The notes beneath the pieces were generated by a model. That model was not told the origin of the DNA and did no database searches. It saw only the letters and a list, made by a program, of their open reading frames with translations. The position numbers were made by a program, and so were the translations under genes. Shown here piece by piece: positions 24,944 through 33,681 of a stretch of 64,000 nucleotides of DNA (position 1 is the first letter of the stretch; each line of letters begins with the position of its first letter). The DNA is from Oscillospiraceae bacterium (GTDB lineage Bacteria; Bacillota; Clostridia; Oscillospirales; Acutalibacteraceae), in the NCBI GenBank assembly GCA_015066565.1, contig SVOB01000002.1, forward strand, positions 429,682 to 493,681, written 5' to 3'.

Positions 24944-25882
24944 GTGAAAACATTTGAACTCATAGTTCCCTGTTTTAATGAACAGGAGTCAATCCCTTTT
25001 TTTTATGAAACCGTTAAAAGCCTGTTGCTTAACCTTGACGGCTTTAACAGCTCGTTTATCTTTGTTGACGACGGAAGCAGGGACGGCACCCTTGACGAAA
25101 TAAAAAAGCTTGCCGCAAGCGACGAAAAAGTCAAATATATTTCGTTTTCCCGTAATTTCGGTAAGGAGTCGGCTATGCTTGCGGGCCTTACGTTTTCAAA
25201 GGCCGATTATGTCGGAATAATCGACGCCGACCTTCAGCACGACCCCGCCCTTATTCCCGAAATGCTTTCTTCTCTTGAAAGCGGCGAATACGATATTGCC
25301 GCCGCAAGACGCGTTGACAGAACGGGCGAGGCTAAATTCAAAAGCGTTTTTTCAAAAGCGTTCTATAAGCTCATAAACCGTATGTCAGACGTTAAGATTG
25401 CCGACGGCGCTCAGGATTTCAGAGTTATGACCCGCCAGGTTGTCGAGTCGATTGTTTCAATGCGTGAATACAACCGATTTTCAAAGGGAATTTTCAGCTG
25501 GGTCGGCTTTAAGACAAAGTGGTTTGAACACGAAAACAGCAAGCGGGTTGCGGGTAAGTCAAAATGGTCGTTCTGGTCGCTTACAACCTATGCGATTGAC
25601 GGAATAATTAATTTCTCAACCGTACCGCTTAAAATATCGTTCCTTATCGGCGCTTTCTTCAGCTTCGCGGGGCTTGTATATGCGCTTTATATAATTCTCA
25701 GGACGATAATAAACGGCTCTGACGTGCCGGGTTATCCGTCGCTTTTTTGCGCTATTCTTATTATCGGCGGTCTTATTCTTCTTTCGCTCGGAATTATCGG
25801 CGAGTACCTTGCGAGAATTTATACCGAGGTCAAAGACAGACCGAGCTTTATAGTTGACGAAACAAATATAGTTAAAAAGTAA
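24944..25882 (+). CDS. GtrB/DPM-type membrane glycosyltransferase
   Basis: A 312-residue polyisoprenyl-phosphate glycosyltransferase. The GT2 domain has ELIVPCFNEQESIPFF, FVDDGSRDGT, FSRNFGKESAMLAGL and the metal motif IDADLQHDP. Two membrane helices follow (about 228-252 and 262-288). The start is GTG at 24944 with AAGGAGG seven bases upstream. Members load a sugar onto undecaprenyl phosphate for transfer outside the membrane. A GtrA-like flippase, the usual partner, is encoded apart at 40753. Confidence 0.9.
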   Translation: MKTFELIVPCFNEQESIPFFYETVKSLLLNLDGFNSSFIFVDDGSRDGTLDEIKKLAASDEKVKYISFSRNFGKESAMLAGLTFSKADYVGIIDADLQHDPALIPEMLSSLESGEYDIAAARRVDRTGEAKFKSVFSKAFYKLINRMSDVKIADGAQDFRVMTRQVVESIVSMREYNRFSKGIFSWVGFKTKWFEHENSKRVAGKSKWSFWSLTTYAIDGIINFSTVPLKISFLIGAFFSFAGLVYALYIILRTIINGSDVPGYPSLFCAILIIGGLILLSLGIIGEYLARIYTEVKDRPSFIVDETNIVKK

Positions 25883-25907
25883 TTTCACATACATTGGAGG
25901 AACTGTT

Positions 25908-28900
25908 GTGGCAGAGGAAAAAAACAATTTTATCAAAATCGAACACGAGGTAATGGATTTCTGGGAACAGAATAAGTGCTTCGAGCTTCTTCAGAAAAAG
26001 AACGAGGGACACGAGCGCTTCCGTTTCCTTGACGGACCGATTACCGCTAACAACTCAATGGGTATCCATCACGCCTGGGGCAGAAGCTTAAAGGATATCT
26101 TCATTCGCTACAAGGGTATGAGAGGCTATTCCTGCCGTTGTCAGAACGGCTTTGACTCTCAGGGACTCTGGGTTGAGGTTGAGGTTGAAAAGGCTCTCGG
26201 CTTCAAGACGAAGAAGGATATCGAAGAATACGGCATGGATAAGTTCACCCGTCAGTGCGTTGACAGGGTTAAGCACTATTCGGGAATAATCACTGAACAG
26301 AGTAAGCGCCTCGGTCAGTGGATGGATTGGGACAATTCTTACTACACCAACACGGACCTCAATATTTCGGGTATCTGGCATTTCCTTAAAAAATGCGACG
26401 ACAACGGCTGGATTCAGCGTGAATACAAGCCTATGCCCTGGTGTCCGAGATGCGGAACCTCGCTTTCAGAACACGAAATGACGGGCTCATATAAGCTTAT
26501 GACACATAACTCAGTGTTCTTTAAGCTTCCCGTTAAGGATAAGAATTTCAAAATGCTCGCTTGGACCACAACTCCGTGGACGCTTTCTTCAAACGCGGCT
26601 CTTGCGGTAAATCCCGAAATCGACTACGTTGAGGTAAAGGTTAAGAGCGACGAAAAAACACTTGTTCTCGCTAAAAACGCAATCAAGTATCTTGAGGATG
26701 ATAAGCTTGAGGTATTGCGTGCGTTCAAGGGTGAGGAACTGGTAGGTCTTGAATATGAAACCTGCTTCCCCGAAATTGAAGCTCAGCAGGGCTTTACTCA
26801 TAAAATCGTTCCTTGGGACGAGGTTGCGGCTGACGAAGGTACGGGTATCGTACATATCGCTCCCGGATGCGGCGCCGAGGACTTTGCGCTCGGTCAGCAG
26901 TTAGGCATCCCCCAGATTATGCCTATTGACGATATGGGTATCTTTATGGAGGGCTTCGGCTGGTTTACGGGTAAGGACAGCCACACTATAGCACCCGAGG
27001 TATTTGAAAGACTTGAGCAGCAGAATAAGCTCTATAAGGTTATGCCCTTTGAACACAGCTATCCTGTTTGCTGGCGTTGTAAGAGCGAGGTCGTTTTCAG
27101 ACTTGTTCCCGCTTGGTATATCAGAACCGACGAGATTAAGCCCAGACTTATCGCTGCTTCAAACAAGGTTAAGTGGGAGCCTGCTTCAAACGGCAAGCGT
27201 ATGGCTGACTGGCTTAACAATATGGGCGACTGGAATATTTCAAGAAAGCGTTACTACGGTATGCCTCTTCCGTTCTATCCGTGTGAAAAGTGCGGTAAGA
27301 CAACAGTTGTAGGCTCAGTTGATGAATTAAGAAGTCTTGCCGTTGACCCTGCAAAGGTTGACGCTCTTCCCGAGCTTCACAGACCGTGGATTGACGAAGT
27401 AAAAATCAAATGTCCTCACTGCGGCGAGGAGGTTTCCCGTGTCAGCGAAATCGGCGACGTATGGCTTGACGCAGGTATTGTCCCCTATTCAACCTTCGGT
27501 TACTTTACCGATATGGAAGAGTGGAAAAAGAACTTCCCTGCCGAGTGGGTTACCGAAATGCGTGAGCAGGTCCGTCTCTGGTTCTACTCAATGCTGTTTA
27601 TGTCCGTAGTTCTTGAAGACAGACCGCCTTATGAGAGAGTTCTTTCTTATAACAGCGTTGTCGCCGAGGACGGCTCAAAGTTCTCAAAGACAGGCTTTAT
27701 GATTAAGTTCGACGAAGCGGCTGAAAAAATCGGCGCCGATACAATCCGTTATATGTACGCGGGCGCTCCGGTAGCAAATGACGTCCGTTTCGGCTTCAAT
27801 CTCGGCGACGAGGCGAGAAGAAAACTCCTTTCCTTCTGGAATATTTATACTTTCTTCAACACCTATGCCGAAATTGACAAGCCCGATTTCAATAACTACA
27901 CGCCTGATTTAACAAAGATGACCGCTACCGACAAGTGGCTCAACATCCGTACAAATCAGTTTATCGACAAGGCCACAGAGTGTATGGAAAGCTACAACAC
28001 TCCGACTCTCATTAAGGAATTTGAAATCTTTGTTGACGATATTTCAAACTGGTATATCAGAACCAACCGCCGCCGTTTCTGGAAAGAGGGCGACAACGAG
28101 GATAAGATGATTGCTTACTGGACTTTGTTCAACGCTCTCAACAATCTTATCAAGGTTATGGCTCCGATTATTCCGTTTATGACCGAGCATATCTGGCAGA
28201 ACCTCACAAGGAAGGTATTGCCCGGCAGTGAGATTTCAGTTCACCTTGCAGATTGGCCCGTTCCCGACGAGAGATTTAAGGATGACGGCATTATCGAACA
28301 GACCGCGCTTTCCCGTGAGGTTATAGCTTCTGCGCTTCGTCTTCGTAACGAAAAGCAGATTAAGGTCCGTCAGCCGCTTTCAACCCTGTTTATCTGTGTT
28401 CCTGCGGAAAAGGCTGAAAAGATTAAGGTCTTTGAAAAGAATATTCTCGACGAACTTAATATCCGTGAGATTAAATATCTTGACGACAAATCGGTTCTTG
28501 AGGATAATTTCCTTCAGGTTAACTTCAAGGCGGCAGGCGCGGTATTTAAGCAGGATGTCAATAAGTTCAAGACCGTGCTTGAAACAATGGACGCCGAAAA
28601 GATGGCTGACCTTGCCGAAAAGGTTAAGAACGGCGAAAGCACGAGGGTAGATGGCTTTGATTTCGATATCGCTCCCGAGCTCTATGTTCTCAAGTCAAAG
28701 ACAAAGGAAGGCATTGTTTCGGCTGAGTTCAGCGAGGACGGCGTTCTTGCTCTTGACACTGTTCTTACAGACGAGCTTTTAAAGGACGGCGCTGTGCGTG
28801 ACGTTATCCGTCAGTGTCAGCTTATCCGTAAGGAAGCGGGCTATGTCGTCGACCAGAGAGTTAAGATGTCAATTTCAACTGATGACGAGTTTATTCTCAA

Positions 28901-29042
28901 CGCGTTGAAGGAAAAGGAAGCTTATCTTCTTTCCGAGCTTCTCTGCGACGAGCTTGTTTTCAACGGAAGAATAGAAAACGACCTTGAAAAAGAAATCGAG
29001 GTCAACGAAAAAACAATTTCCCTTGCAGTAGCAAAGGCTTAA
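25908..29042 (+). CDS. ileS: Isoleucyl-tRNA synthetase with unusual signature motifs
   Basis: A 1044-residue class I synthetase with GTG start and a strong ribosome site (TTGGAGG). Overall order fits IleS: Rossmann core, an inserted editing domain (WTTTPWTLSSNAALAV), two CxxC zinc-type pairs (WCPRCG, CEKCG/CPHCG), and a C-terminal anticodon domain. The class motifs are odd. The HIGH block reads ANNSMGIHHAWGR and the KMSKS loop reads GSKFSKTGF. The usual GWDCHGLP block reads GFDSQGLWVE. I call it IleS by overall resemblance. Another Ile/Val/Leu-type ligase of the same branch is possible. Confidence 0.8.
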   Translation: MAEEKNNFIKIEHEVMDFWEQNKCFELLQKKNEGHERFRFLDGPITANNSMGIHHAWGRSLKDIFIRYKGMRGYSCRCQNGFDSQGLWVEVEVEKALGFKTKKDIEEYGMDKFTRQCVDRVKHYSGIITEQSKRLGQWMDWDNSYYTNTDLNISGIWHFLKKCDDNGWIQREYKPMPWCPRCGTSLSEHEMTGSYKLMTHNSVFFKLPVKDKNFKMLAWTTTPWTLSSNAALAVNPEIDYVEVKVKSDEKTLVLAKNAIKYLEDDKLEVLRAFKGEELVGLEYETCFPEIEAQQGFTHKIVPWDEVAADEGTGIVHIAPGCGAEDFALGQQLGIPQIMPIDDMGIFMEGFGWFTGKDSHTIAPEVFERLEQQNKLYKVMPFEHSYPVCWRCKSEVVFRLVPAWYIRTDEIKPRLIAASNKVKWEPASNGKRMADWLNNMGDWNISRKRYYGMPLPFYPCEKCGKTTVVGSVDELRSLAVDPAKVDALPELHRPWIDEVKIKCPHCGEEVSRVSEIGDVWLDAGIVPYSTFGYFTDMEEWKKNFPAEWVTEMREQVRLWFYSMLFMSVVLEDRPPYERVLSYNSVVAEDGSKFSKTGFMIKFDEAAEKIGADTIRYMYAGAPVANDVRFGFNLGDEARRKLLSFWNIYTFFNTYAEIDKPDFNNYTPDLTKMTATDKWLNIRTNQFIDKATECMESYNTPTLIKEFEIFVDDISNWYIRTNRRRFWKEGDNEDKMIAYWTLFNALNNLIKVMAPIIPFMTEHIWQNLTRKVLPGSEISVHLADWPVPDERFKDDGIIEQTALSREVIASALRLRNEKQIKVRQPLSTLFICVPAEKAEKIKVFEKNILDELNIREIKYLDDKSVLEDNFLQVNFKAAGAVFKQDVNKFKTVLETMDAEKMADLAEKVKNGESTRVDGFDFDIAPELYVLKSKTKEGIVSAEFSEDGVLALDTVLTDELLKDGAVRDVIRQCQLIRKEAGYVVDQRVKMSISTDDEFILNALKEKEAYLLSELLCDELVFNGRIENDLEKEIEVNEKTISLAVAKA

Positions 29043-29060
29043 ATAACAGGAGGTTTTAAT

Positions 29061-29261
29061 ATGAAACTTGAAAAGAATATGACTATAGGCGACGTTGTTG
29101 ACCAGATGCCCGAGGTTGCTCCGTTCCTTCTTGAAATGGGTATGCACTGTTTAGGTTGCCCCGCTTCGAGAATGGAAACCTTCGAGCAGGCTTGTATGGT
29201 ACACGGCGTAAATCCCGACGAGATGCTTGAGAGAATCAACACTCAGCTCGGACTTGAATAA
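29061..29261 (+). CDS. DUF1858 protein
   Basis: A 66-residue DUF1858 protein with the family pattern MTIGDVVDQMPEVAPFLLE and the pair HCLGCPAS. The fold is a small helical bundle with a conserved CxxC that may bind a metal or undergo redox change; function unknown. A strong ribosome site (AGGAGG) follows ileS by a few bases, so the two are likely cotranscribed. Confidence 0.87.
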   Translation: MKLEKNMTIGDVVDQMPEVAPFLLEMGMHCLGCPASRMETFEQACMVHGVNPDEMLERINTQLGLE

Positions 29262-29271
29262 TTGATTTATT

Positions 29272-29299
29272 AACGGGCTGAAGCTTCTTTCAGCCCGTT
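29272..29299 (+). other. Hairpin before trmK
   Basis: AACGGGCTGAA pairs with TTCAGCCCGTT. There is no T-run, and the trmK start follows after ten bases with no clear ribosome site. Could be a weak terminator or a control hairpin. Confidence 0.55.
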
Positions 29300-29309
29300 C
29301 GAGTTATTT

Positions 29310-29975
29310 ATGATTAATTTATCCGAAAGACTTTTGATGACCGCTTCGCTTGTCCGTGAGGGGAAGAGAATAGCCGATATAGGAACAGACCACGCTTATT
29401 TACCCGTTTATCTTGTTTTAAGCGGTAAAAATCCGTCTGCGATTGCGTCGGACGTGCGCGTCGGCCCGCTGGAAAATGCAAGACAGACCGTTAAGGAAAA
29501 CTCGCTCGAAGAAAAAATCGAGCTTCGCCTTTCAAACGGGTTTGATATGCTCTATTATACCGAAGCTGATGATTTTGTGCTTGCGGGTATGGGCGGAACT
29601 CTTATGACCGAGCTTGTTTCCCGTACCGAGTGGCTTAAAAATGAGGGCTTGCACCTTGTTTTACAGCCTCAGTCGCACGCTCAGGATATAAGAAAATATC
29701 TCTGTGAAAACGGGTTTGAGATTAAAACCGAGCTTTGCGTAAACGAGGGCGAACGGCTTTATATTGCCTTTGACGCTTACTTTACGGGCGAGGCTCATAA
29801 AAAGGACGAAACCTACTATTATTTCGGCTCGCTTCCCGAAAACACGGATGATAATTCGGCTTTGTATGTTGAAAAGCTTATTAAAAGGCTTGAAAAGGAA
29901 AGGGAAGCGCTGAAAAACAGCGGCCACGATTATTCTTACATTGACAATGTATTAAGAGGTGTTAAAAATGGTTAA
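29310..29975 (+). CDS. trmK: tRNA (adenine-22-N1)-methyltransferase
   Basis: A 221-residue SAM-dependent methyltransferase that modifies A22 in the tRNA D-arm. Motif I reads GKRIADIGTDHAYLPVYLV; the block FVLAGMGGTLM is the catalytic loop of the family, and LVLQPQSHAQDIRKYL follows. The start is set by homology (LSERLLMTASLV); no clear Shine-Dalgarno sequence precedes it. It overlaps the Nif3-like gene by eight bases. TrmK and Nif3-like genes are neighbours in many Firmicutes. Confidence 0.92.
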   Translation: MINLSERLLMTASLVREGKRIADIGTDHAYLPVYLVLSGKNPSAIASDVRVGPLENARQTVKENSLEEKIELRLSNGFDMLYYTEADDFVLAGMGGTLMTELVSRTEWLKNEGLHLVLQPQSHAQDIRKYLCENGFEIKTELCVNEGERLYIAFDAYFTGEAHKKDETYYYFGSLPENTDDNSALYVEKLIKRLEKEREALKNSGHDYSYIDNVLRGVKNG

Positions 29976-30720
29976 GGTCAGCGATATTTACGCTTTTATT
30001 GATTCGTTTGCGCCGTATGACAGCCAGGCTGATTTTGATAACAGCGGCTATATGATAGGCGATAAGAACGCTGAGGTAAAAAGAATTCTCGTTTCTCTTG
30101 ACCTTACCCTTGAGGTGCTTGAGGAAGCGAAGAAAAAGAAGGTTGACCTTATTGTCAGCCATCATCCCGTTATCTTTCAGCCGCTTCACAGCGTAATGAG
30201 CGATACGGTTGTATTTGAAACCGTAAAAAGCGGTATTTCCGCTATAAGCGCCCATACAAATCTCGATATAGCCGAAAACGGCGTAAATGCAACGCTTATT
30301 AAAACTCTCGGTTTTGACAATTTCCGTAACAGTGAAAGCGACCCGTTTTTGAAAATCGCCGACATTAAGCCCTTGTCAGGCGACGAGCTTATAAAGCTTG
30401 TAAGCGAAAAACTCGGCGCCCCGGTTCAGTATAACAGCGTAAAAAAGACGGTAAAATCGGTCGGCTTCTGCTCGGGCGCAGGCTCTTTCTGCCTGTATTC
30501 TTCGGTTAAAGAGGGGGCGGACGCCTTTATTACGGGCGAAGCGAAATACAATATGTTCAGCGACGCTGACGAAATGGGAGTCCTGCTTATAGCGGCGGGG
30601 CATTATGAAACCGAAAACATAATTGTTCCCGTGCTTGCCGAAACATTAAGAAAAGAATTTTCAGAAATTGAAATTATAGAATCTGAAGAGAAAAACCCTG
30701 TAAACTATTATCACATATAA
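29968..30720 (+). CDS. Nif3-like dinuclear metal centre protein
   Basis: A 250-residue protein of the Nif3/YqfO family, which binds two metal ions and has no agreed function. Metal ligands are in SHHPVIFQPLHS and HTNLDIAENGVN near the N-terminal half, and GHYETEN near the end. ATG at 29968 has AGAGGT seven bases upstream and overlaps the end of trmK; an ATG nine bases earlier is less well placed. Confidence 0.9.
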   Translation: MVKVSDIYAFIDSFAPYDSQADFDNSGYMIGDKNAEVKRILVSLDLTLEVLEEAKKKKVDLIVSHHPVIFQPLHSVMSDTVVFETVKSGISAISAHTNLDIAENGVNATLIKTLGFDNFRNSESDPFLKIADIKPLSGDELIKLVSEKLGAPVQYNSVKKTVKSVGFCSGAGSFCLYSSVKEGADAFITGEAKYNMFSDADEMGVLLIAAGHYETENIIVPVLAETLRKEFSEIEIIESEEKNPVNYYHI

Positions 30721-30728
30721 ATTCAAAT

Positions 30729-30814
30729 GTAGGGCGGGGGTGACTCCCCACAGTGTGGGGAGATGTCACAAAGTGACAGAGGGGACGGAGCCCGTCAGGC
30801 TTGCTCCCGCCGTT
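30729..30814. repeat. Composite palindromic repeat
   Basis: A nested element: GTAGGGCGGG on the left and TCCCGCC on the right enclose CTCCCCACAGTGTGGGGAG, TGTCACAAAGTGACA and GAGGGGACGGAGCCCGTC. The outer part has the CGTAGGG-type REP end; the inner part matches the second repeat type seen at 20958. Confidence 0.7.
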
Positions 30815-30841
30815 CATACCGTTTAATAAAAAGGAATAATT

Positions 30842-32566
30842 ATGGCTCTTGACGGAATATACCTTCACTTTTTGAAAAACGAGCTTAAAGAAGCTCTTAT
30901 AGGCGCAAAGGCGGAAAAAATATACCAGCCCACTAAAAATGAGCTGGTTATCGCCTTGCGTACCCGTCAGGGCGCTTATAAGCTGTTTCTGAGCTGCTCG
31001 GGCAACTCTTCAAGAGTTAATCTTACCGACCGCTCGCCCGACAATCCTCAGAAACCGCCTATGCTCTGTATGCTTCTGAGAAAATATCTTCAGGGCGCAA
31101 CGCTTTCAGATATAAGACAGCAGGAATTTGACAGAATTCTGTTCTTTGACTTTGACGCCGTTAATGAAATAGGCGATAAAATAAAGCTTTGTCTTGTAAG
31201 CGAAATAATGGCTCAGCACAGCAACATTATTCTCGTCAACGGCGAGGGAAAAATAATCGACGCTTTCCGCCGTCTTGACGACGAACAGAGCGTCCGTGAG
31301 GTGCTTCCCGGCGGGACATACGTTTTGCCTCCGCTTCAAAGCAAGGAAAACATACTTTCCTGCGATATTAAAGCCGTTTGCGAAATAATAGGAAAAAGTG
31401 AAAAACTGCTCTCGAAGGAGCTTCTTAATGTATTTCAGGGCTTTTCACCGCTTGTCTGCCGTGAATTAGCTTCCTTAGTTACGGGAAGTGATAAAGCGGG
31501 CGCCGAACTGACTTTTTCCGAGCTTGATAAGCTTGAAAATGAACTGATGAATATAAGACGGCTTATTGAAACCGATTCTCCGATACCGTTCCTTCTGACC
31601 GATTCGGATTCAAAGCCCTTTGATTTTTCATATATGCCGATTAATCAGTATTCCTCGGCTCTCAATACTCAGACTGCAGATTCTCTTTCAGAGCTTCTTG
31701 ACGACTTTTTCTTTGAGCGTGACAGGGTTGAACGCACTAAAAAAAGGGCGGGGGATTTATATAAAACCCTTACTAATGCGGTTGAAAGAACGGCGAGGCG
31801 AATTAATAACCAGACCGCCGAATTAAAGGAATGTGAAAACAAAGAGCAGCTTCGTGTTTTCGGCGAGCTTATAACGGCTAACCAGTATTCGCTTGAAAAG
31901 GGCGTTGCGTTTTATGAACTGCCTAATTATTATGACAATAATAATCCCGTGAAAATTCCCGTCAATCCCGCTTTTTCACCTCAGAAAAACGCCCAGAAAT
32001 ACTATAAGGATTATAAAAAGGCTCACACTGCCGAAAAAATGCTTGCTTCCCTTATTTCCGAGGGGAAAACCGAGCTTGCCTATCTTGAAAGTGTGCTTGA
32101 CTCTCTTTCAAGGGCGGAGACCGAAGCCGAGCTTGCCGCTATAAGAAGCGAGCTTGTCGAGGGCGGTTATGTTAAAAACAGAAAAACGAATAAGCAAATG
32201 AAGCAAAAGGAGCTTTCGTTTATTGAATACACTACCTCCGACGGCTTCCGTGTGGCAGTCGGCAGAAATAACGTTCAGAACGACAAGCTGACCTTCAAGA
32301 CTGCAAACAACCACGATATGTGGCTTCACGTTCAGGGCTTTGCAGGCTCTCATACGGTCATTTTCAGCGACCGGAAGGAGATAACCGACACCGCAATTCT
32401 TGAAGCGGCGTCAATAGCGGCTTTTCACAGTAAGGCGAGGGATTTGAAAAACGTTCCCGTTGACTATACGCTGATTAAAAACATTAAAAAACCCAACGGC
32501 TCGCCGTACGGATTTGTTGTTTATTACACATACAACACCGTTATAGTCGACCCGAAAGGGGAATAG
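30842..32566 (+). CDS. rqcH: Ribosome quality control protein RqcH (NFACT)
   Basis: A 574-residue NFACT protein that binds stalled 50S subunits and adds alanine tails. It has an NFACT-N domain (about 1-250, with FDRILFFDFDA), a central coiled coil (about 285-450) and a C-terminal NFACT-R domain with HDMWLHVQGFAGSH and VPVDYTLIKNIKKPNG. Older annotations call it fibronectin-binding protein A. It lies just after the composite repeat at 30729; the RAYT gene starts two bases after its stop. Confidence 0.93.
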   Translation: MALDGIYLHFLKNELKEALIGAKAEKIYQPTKNELVIALRTRQGAYKLFLSCSGNSSRVNLTDRSPDNPQKPPMLCMLLRKYLQGATLSDIRQQEFDRILFFDFDAVNEIGDKIKLCLVSEIMAQHSNIILVNGEGKIIDAFRRLDDEQSVREVLPGGTYVLPPLQSKENILSCDIKAVCEIIGKSEKLLSKELLNVFQGFSPLVCRELASLVTGSDKAGAELTFSELDKLENELMNIRRLIETDSPIPFLLTDSDSKPFDFSYMPINQYSSALNTQTADSLSELLDDFFFERDRVERTKKRAGDLYKTLTNAVERTARRINNQTAELKECENKEQLRVFGELITANQYSLEKGVAFYELPNYYDNNNPVKIPVNPAFSPQKNAQKYYKDYKKAHTAEKMLASLISEGKTELAYLESVLDSLSRAETEAELAAIRSELVEGGYVKNRKTNKQMKQKELSFIEYTTSDGFRVAVGRNNVQNDKLTFKTANNHDMWLHVQGFAGSHTVIFSDRKEITDTAILEAASIAAFHSKARDLKNVPVDYTLIKNIKKPNGSPYGFVVYYTYNTVIVDPKGE

Positions 32567-32568
32567 AC

Positions 32569-33114
32569 ATGGAACGCAAATTGCCCAGATTAAAGAATTA
32601 TAATTATTCGGAAAACGGAGCATATTTTGTGACTTTTTGTGTTAAAGAAATGAAATGCCTGCTTTCATCGGTTGTATGGGATAATTCAAATAATTTGTTT
32701 ACCGTAGGGAGCGGCGACCCCGACGCTCCGAAATCTGAAATCGCCTATAATAATACGGCAAAGGTTATTTTGTCAAAGTACGGTTTAGTCGTAGATAAAA
32801 ACATTTTGAAAATGAACGAGATTTACGACAATATTTCAGTTGAAAAATATGTAATTATGCCTAATCATGTTCATATGATGGTTATTATAAATAATTCAGG
32901 AGCGTCGGGGTCGCCGCTCCCTACGAATAACAAGCTGTCAAGATTTATCGGTACTTTAAAAAGGTTCTGTGATATTGAATATGAAGAAAATATATGGCAA
33001 AAGGGGTTCTATGACCACATCATCAGAGATGAAAACGATTTTTTAATAAGATGGCAATATATAGATGAAAACCCAAGAAAATGGTTAATAGGCAAAGATG
33101 AATACTACACATAA
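32569..33114 (+). mobile_element. REP-associated tyrosine transposase (RAYT) gene
   Basis: A 181-residue Y1/HUH transposase of the RAYT type, related to IS200 TnpA. The HUH pair is in VIMPNHVHMMV (His100, His102). The block FYDHIIRDENDFLIRWQYIDENP is characteristic (about residues 147-169); Tyr148 is the likely nucleophile. RAYTs are single-copy domesticated transposases linked to spread of REP palindromes. Uniquely informative here, codons 46-54 and 111-119 are two inverted copies of a REP-like sequence (32703-32729 and 32899-32925), translated as VGSGDPDAP and GASGSPLPT. The gene starts two bases after rqcH and ends at a terminator. Confidence 0.9.
32703..32925. repeat. Inverted REP pair inside the RAYT gene
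   Basis: Bases 32703-32729 and 32899-32925 are perfect 27-bp reverse complements. Each carries the CGTAGGG end shared with the array at 20925-21290. The loop between them is 169 bases and encodes the HUH motif. Confidence 0.93.
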
Positions 33115-33147
33115 AAAAACAGACCTGAAAAACAGGTCTGTTTTTGT
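33115..33147. terminator. Bidirectional terminator
   Basis: AAAAACAGACCTG pairs with CAGGTCTGTTTTT. It can stop the RAYT gene on one strand and the structured RNA on the other. Confidence 0.9.
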
Positions 33148-33150
33148 TTT

Positions 33151-33335
33151 CCCCCCGCCGAGCCGGGATTAGTGAATTATAACCTGCCTATAAAGCAGGT
33201 GGGTGCCGCCGGAGTAATTTCGTGCTCCCTTCGTCCGCAAAAAGCGGGAGGTCTGCTCCCCGTTACTCTAAAATTCAGCTCCCTTTAAAAAGTGTGTTGG
33301 GTTATATGCACTAAGGTTATCGAACCCGGCAGGAG
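33151..33335 (-). ncRNA. ssrS: Probable 6S RNA
   Basis: About 185 nt on the minus strand with no open frame and strong rod-like pairing. Ends close as CCTGCC with GGCGGG and CCGGG with CCCGG, then GATAACC with GGTTATA. The middle pairs GAGTAA with TTACTC and has GGGAG/CTCCC stems around an asymmetric region. The 3' half contains CGGCGGCACCCACCTG, reminiscent of Firmicutes 6S RNAs. Length, rod shape, open central region and a terminator just downstream suit 6S RNA, which binds sigma-70-type polymerase. I cannot run a covariance model, so the family is tentative. Confidence 0.55.
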
Positions 33336-33351
33336 TTTTATTACCTAATTA

Positions 33352-33666
33352 TTATTCCTCGTTGTCATAAGGACCTGCCATGTAGTCCTCAAGACGCTGC
33401 TGGAAAATTGCGCCGATTTCATCAAATTCCTTGTCGTCTTCAATCGGGCAAAGATAGGTTTCGCCGTCCTCTTCCTCTTCAACGCGAAGAATTATAAGCT
33501 CTCCGTCATCCTCAAGCATATCCTCGGCTTCGTCATAAACGGGGATAAGCGCGGCGTATTTTGCCACGTCGTTTTCAATTCTGTCAAGAATTTCAAATGT
33601 ATGCTCGTTGCCTTCTTCGTCCGTAACGGTAATTAAATCGGGGTTATAATCGTATTCCTGAGCCAT
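33352..33666 (-). CDS. DUF1292 protein
   Basis: A 104-residue, very acidic protein of the DUF1292 (YrzB) family. It starts with ITVTDEEGNEHTFEILDRIE and has the family strand YAALIPV. Function unknown. Ribosome site AAGGAG is clear. It follows the gene at 33682 by 15 bases in one operon, and the structured RNA lies just downstream. Confidence 0.88.
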   Translation of the reverse strand: MAQEYDYNPDLITVTDEEGNEHTFEILDRIENDVAKYAALIPVYDEAEDMLEDDGELIILRVEEEEDGETYLCPIEDDKEFDEIGAIFQQRLEDYMAGPYDNEE

Positions 33667-33681
33667 TTTCTATCTCCTTAA

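Noticed and set aside
25883..25907. T-box riboswitch before ileS
   Set aside because: Only 25 bases separate the genes, and the longer gap before 24944 lacks the T-box core sequence and a specifier stem.
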